Source: an uncultured Senegalimassilia sp. (lineage in GTDB: Bacteria > Actinomycetota > Coriobacteriia > Coriobacteriales > Eggerthellaceae). From it: a stretch of DNA of 64,000 nucleotides. Of the stretch, positions 62,876 to 64,000 are shown piece by piece (the first letter of the stretch is position 1; each line of letters starts with the position of its first letter). A program made the position numbers and the translations under genes. The stretch spans positions 6,799 through 70,798 of the forward strand of contig NZ_CAKUAT010000015.1 of assembly GCF_934636665.1 (NCBI RefSeq). The letters run 5' to 3'. The notes beneath the pieces were generated by a model that worked only from the letters and a program-made list of their open reading frames with translations, did not search any database and was not told where the DNA came from.

Positions 62876-63562
62876 CTACGAACCGCGCTTTTGACTTGTC
62901 GCCGCGCACGCCGCATCGACCTCGCGCCCGCCGCCGGCGTCGTCGCGCACCCATCGGTCGAACGTGCTCACGCTCACGCGGCACCGGTCCGCGGCCTCCT
63001 TGCGCGTCAGATGCCCCGCCAGATACTTCTCGCTGGCGGCCTTGTACGCGCCGGGGCGCTTCTTCCTGGGCCGTCCGAACCGCACGCCGCGCGCCTTGGC
63101 GCACGCTATGCCCTCGGCCTGCCGCTGCCGGATGCTCTCACGCTCCACCTGCGCCACGTAGCTTAAAAGCTGCAGAACTATGTCGGAGATCAACCTGCCT
63201 GTCACGCCCCTGCCATCGTCCCGAGTGTCCAGGATCGGCATGTCCAGCACCACCACGGCGCAGCCCACCTCCTTGGTCAGCCACCGCCACTGCTCCAATA
63301 TCTCGTCGTAGTCGCGCCCCAGCCGGTCGATGCTTTTCACGACCAGAACGTCGCCCGCCGCAAGCCTTCCGCGCAGCGCTTTCCAGGCGTCGCGCTCGAA
63401 GTCCTTGCCGCTCGTCTTGTCGGCGTACACGTTGCCTTCCGCCACTCCGAACGCGACAAGAGCCTCAAGCTGCCGATCCAGGTTCTGCTCGCGGCTGCTG
63501 ACCCGCGCGTATCCGTAAACTTCCCGTCCCGCACCGTCGGGAAGGCTTCGCCTCTGCTCCAT
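62876..63562 (-). CDS. Small serine recombinase (resolvase/invertase family)
   Basis: The 228-residue protein has the catalytic domain EVYGYARVSSREQNLDRQLEAL (nucleophile Ser at 22), VVKSIDRLGRDYDEILEQWRWLT and the long helix with YVAQVERESIRQRQAEGIACAKARGVRFGRPRK. A Hin/Gin-type HTH then follows: YLAGHLTRKEAADRCRVSVSTFDRWVRD. A ~20-residue tail is extra. MEQRRS was chosen, with AAAGG upstream. It is transcribed toward the inverted repeats and the polysaccharide operon. Together with those repeats it suggests a promoter invertase; a transposon resolvase is the alternative. Confidence 0.9.
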   Translation of the reverse strand: MEQRRSLPDGAGREVYGYARVSSREQNLDRQLEALVAFGVAEGNVYADKTSGKDFERDAWKALRGRLAAGDVLVVKSIDRLGRDYDEILEQWRWLTKEVGCAVVVLDMPILDTRDDGRGVTGRLISDIVLQLLSYVAQVERESIRQRQAEGIACAKARGVRFGRPRKKRPGAYKAASEKYLAGHLTRKEAADRCRVSVSTFDRWVRDDAGGGREVDAACAATSQKRGS

Positions 63563-63716
63563 GAACACGCCTTTCTCTCGTATGGCCACCATCGGAAGAA
63601 AAGCCTAAGGAGCCGCCACACCTCTCGCAAAAATGCGAACCGCCTGCTAATGCCTGCATTTCAAAGTTGGATACACTTGACCCGAGGAAAGGCTATTGCC
63701 CGAGAACCAACGCGCG

Positions 63717-63759
63717 TGTCGCACCTTTGTCGCAGTAATGTCGCACCTTTGTCGCAGTA
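63717..63759. repeat. 22-bp tandem duplication
   Basis: TGTCGCACCTTTGTCGCAGTA occurs twice in a row (63717-63737 and 63739-63759), just upstream of the recombinase gene. The inner TGTCGCA is itself repeated. Confidence 0.8.
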
Positions 63760-63815
63760 GCTCGAAGCAGACAGCAGGCAGAATAATCAGCATACAGAAT
63801 CGGGCCCACAACGCA

Positions 63816-63842
63816 GAGGCCGCGGAGTTAATCCGCGGCCTC
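63816..63842. terminator. GC-rich hairpin
   Basis: Perfect 11-bp arms (63816-63826 / 63832-63842) with loop GTTAA. A weak AAAG tail follows. No gene is clearly associated. Confidence 0.45.
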
Positions 63843-63913
63843 AAAGCAGGCGTTCTTCTATCGCTTTCCCGAGAGCGCCAAAGACCCCTGCCAGTTCTAT
63901 GAGCTCTCCAACT

Positions 63914-64000
63914 AGCACTGCGAAGCACTGCGAAGCACTGCGAAGCACTGCGAAGCACTGCGAAGCACTGCGAAGCACTGCGAAGCACTGCGAAGCACTG
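63914..64000. repeat. 10-bp tandem repeat array running off the window edge
   Basis: About 8.7 perfect copies of GCACTGCGAA lie head to tail. The unit is not a multiple of three, so copy number would change any frame across it. There are no spacers, so this is not a CRISPR. Confidence 0.95.

Noticed and set aside
62876..63562. Serine recombinase as part of a Tn3-type transposon
   Set aside because: No transposase, terminal inverted repeats or res-like triple site is visible, and the nearby paired sites look like invertase sites. The alternative is not fully excluded because the window ends nearby.
63647..63988. Minus-strand ORF with LRSASQCFAV repeats
   Set aside because: The peptide repeat is simply the translation of the 10-bp array. 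There is no start signal or known domain.
63914..64000. CRISPR array
   Set aside because: The repeats are contiguous 10-mers without spacers, and no cas genes are present.

Overview
This 64 kb window is high-GC chromosomal DNA of a strictly anaerobic actinobacterium. The best fit is class Coriobacteriia, family Eggerthellaceae (Eggerthella/Slackia-like). This assignment is inferred from gene content: arginine deiminase with an arginine/ornithine antiporter, membrane-anchored LuxR regulators, many MFS/EamA/APC carriers, NiFe-hydrogenase maturation genes, a selenium-trait cassette and an NRMT-like Nramp carrier. No 16S gene is present to confirm it.

Layout. 1-3.1 kb: dnaK-grpE-dnaJ (minus strand, dnaJ cut by the window edge). 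3.6-6.4 kb: a ferredoxin, hypE, nikR and two small unknown genes. 6.8-11.4 kb: galE, an LCP cell-wall ligase, an XRE regulator with tandem operators, tRNA-Gly(CCC), a HAD phosphatase and tRNA-Arg(CCT). 11.5-16.3 kb: an orphan glycine-riboswitch-like element, a flavoprotein/membrane fusion gene broken by one in-frame TAG, an unusual Nramp carrier and a membrane LuxR regulator. 16.7-19.6 kb: arcA and arcD. 19.7-23.5 kb: a TetR regulator and two tandem paralogous MFS transporters. 23.7-26.9 kb: an arginine amidinotransferase, an EamA carrier and an unknown protein. 27.6-31.6 kb: hypF-hypC-hypD. 31.7-38.6 kb: pgi, ldh, traX, a second LCP protein, a set of nested palindromes and an ArsB/NhaD-type carrier. 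38.9-41.4 kb: a single-chain MurT-GatD fusion and tRNA-Thr(CGT). 41.7-47.0 kb: a universal stress protein, an APC permease, an acetamidase-type enzyme and the selenium set yedE-yedF-DUF3343. 47.7 kb: initiator tRNA-Met.

From tRNA-fMet to about 62.6 kb lies one long minus-strand exopolysaccharide operon. In transcription order it holds two NusG-family antiterminator paralogues, an initiating sugar-phosphate transferase, UDP-glucose dehydrogenase, an Alg14/Alg13-like pair, two TupA-like ATP-grasp proteins, a GT4 enzyme, a serine-acetyltransferase-like protein, a GT2 enzyme, a Wzy polymerase, a pyruvyl transferase, a Wzx flippase, an FrhB-like Fe-S protein and a DUF1919 protein. It ends in a decayed acyltransferase that runs into the tRNA-fMet terminator.

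The most interesting structure is at the head of that operon. A 94-bp promoter segment is flanked by 21-bp inverted repeats (20/21 identical) whose layout matches Hin/Gin-type crossover sites, and a small serine recombinase gene lies immediately upstream. The best promoter in the segment (TTGACT-17-TATACA) points away from the operon as written. This predicts an invertible on/off promoter that was captured in the off or weak state. Two G9 tracts inside operon genes could add a second layer of phase variation. The window ends in a 10-bp tandem repeat array that continues past the edge.
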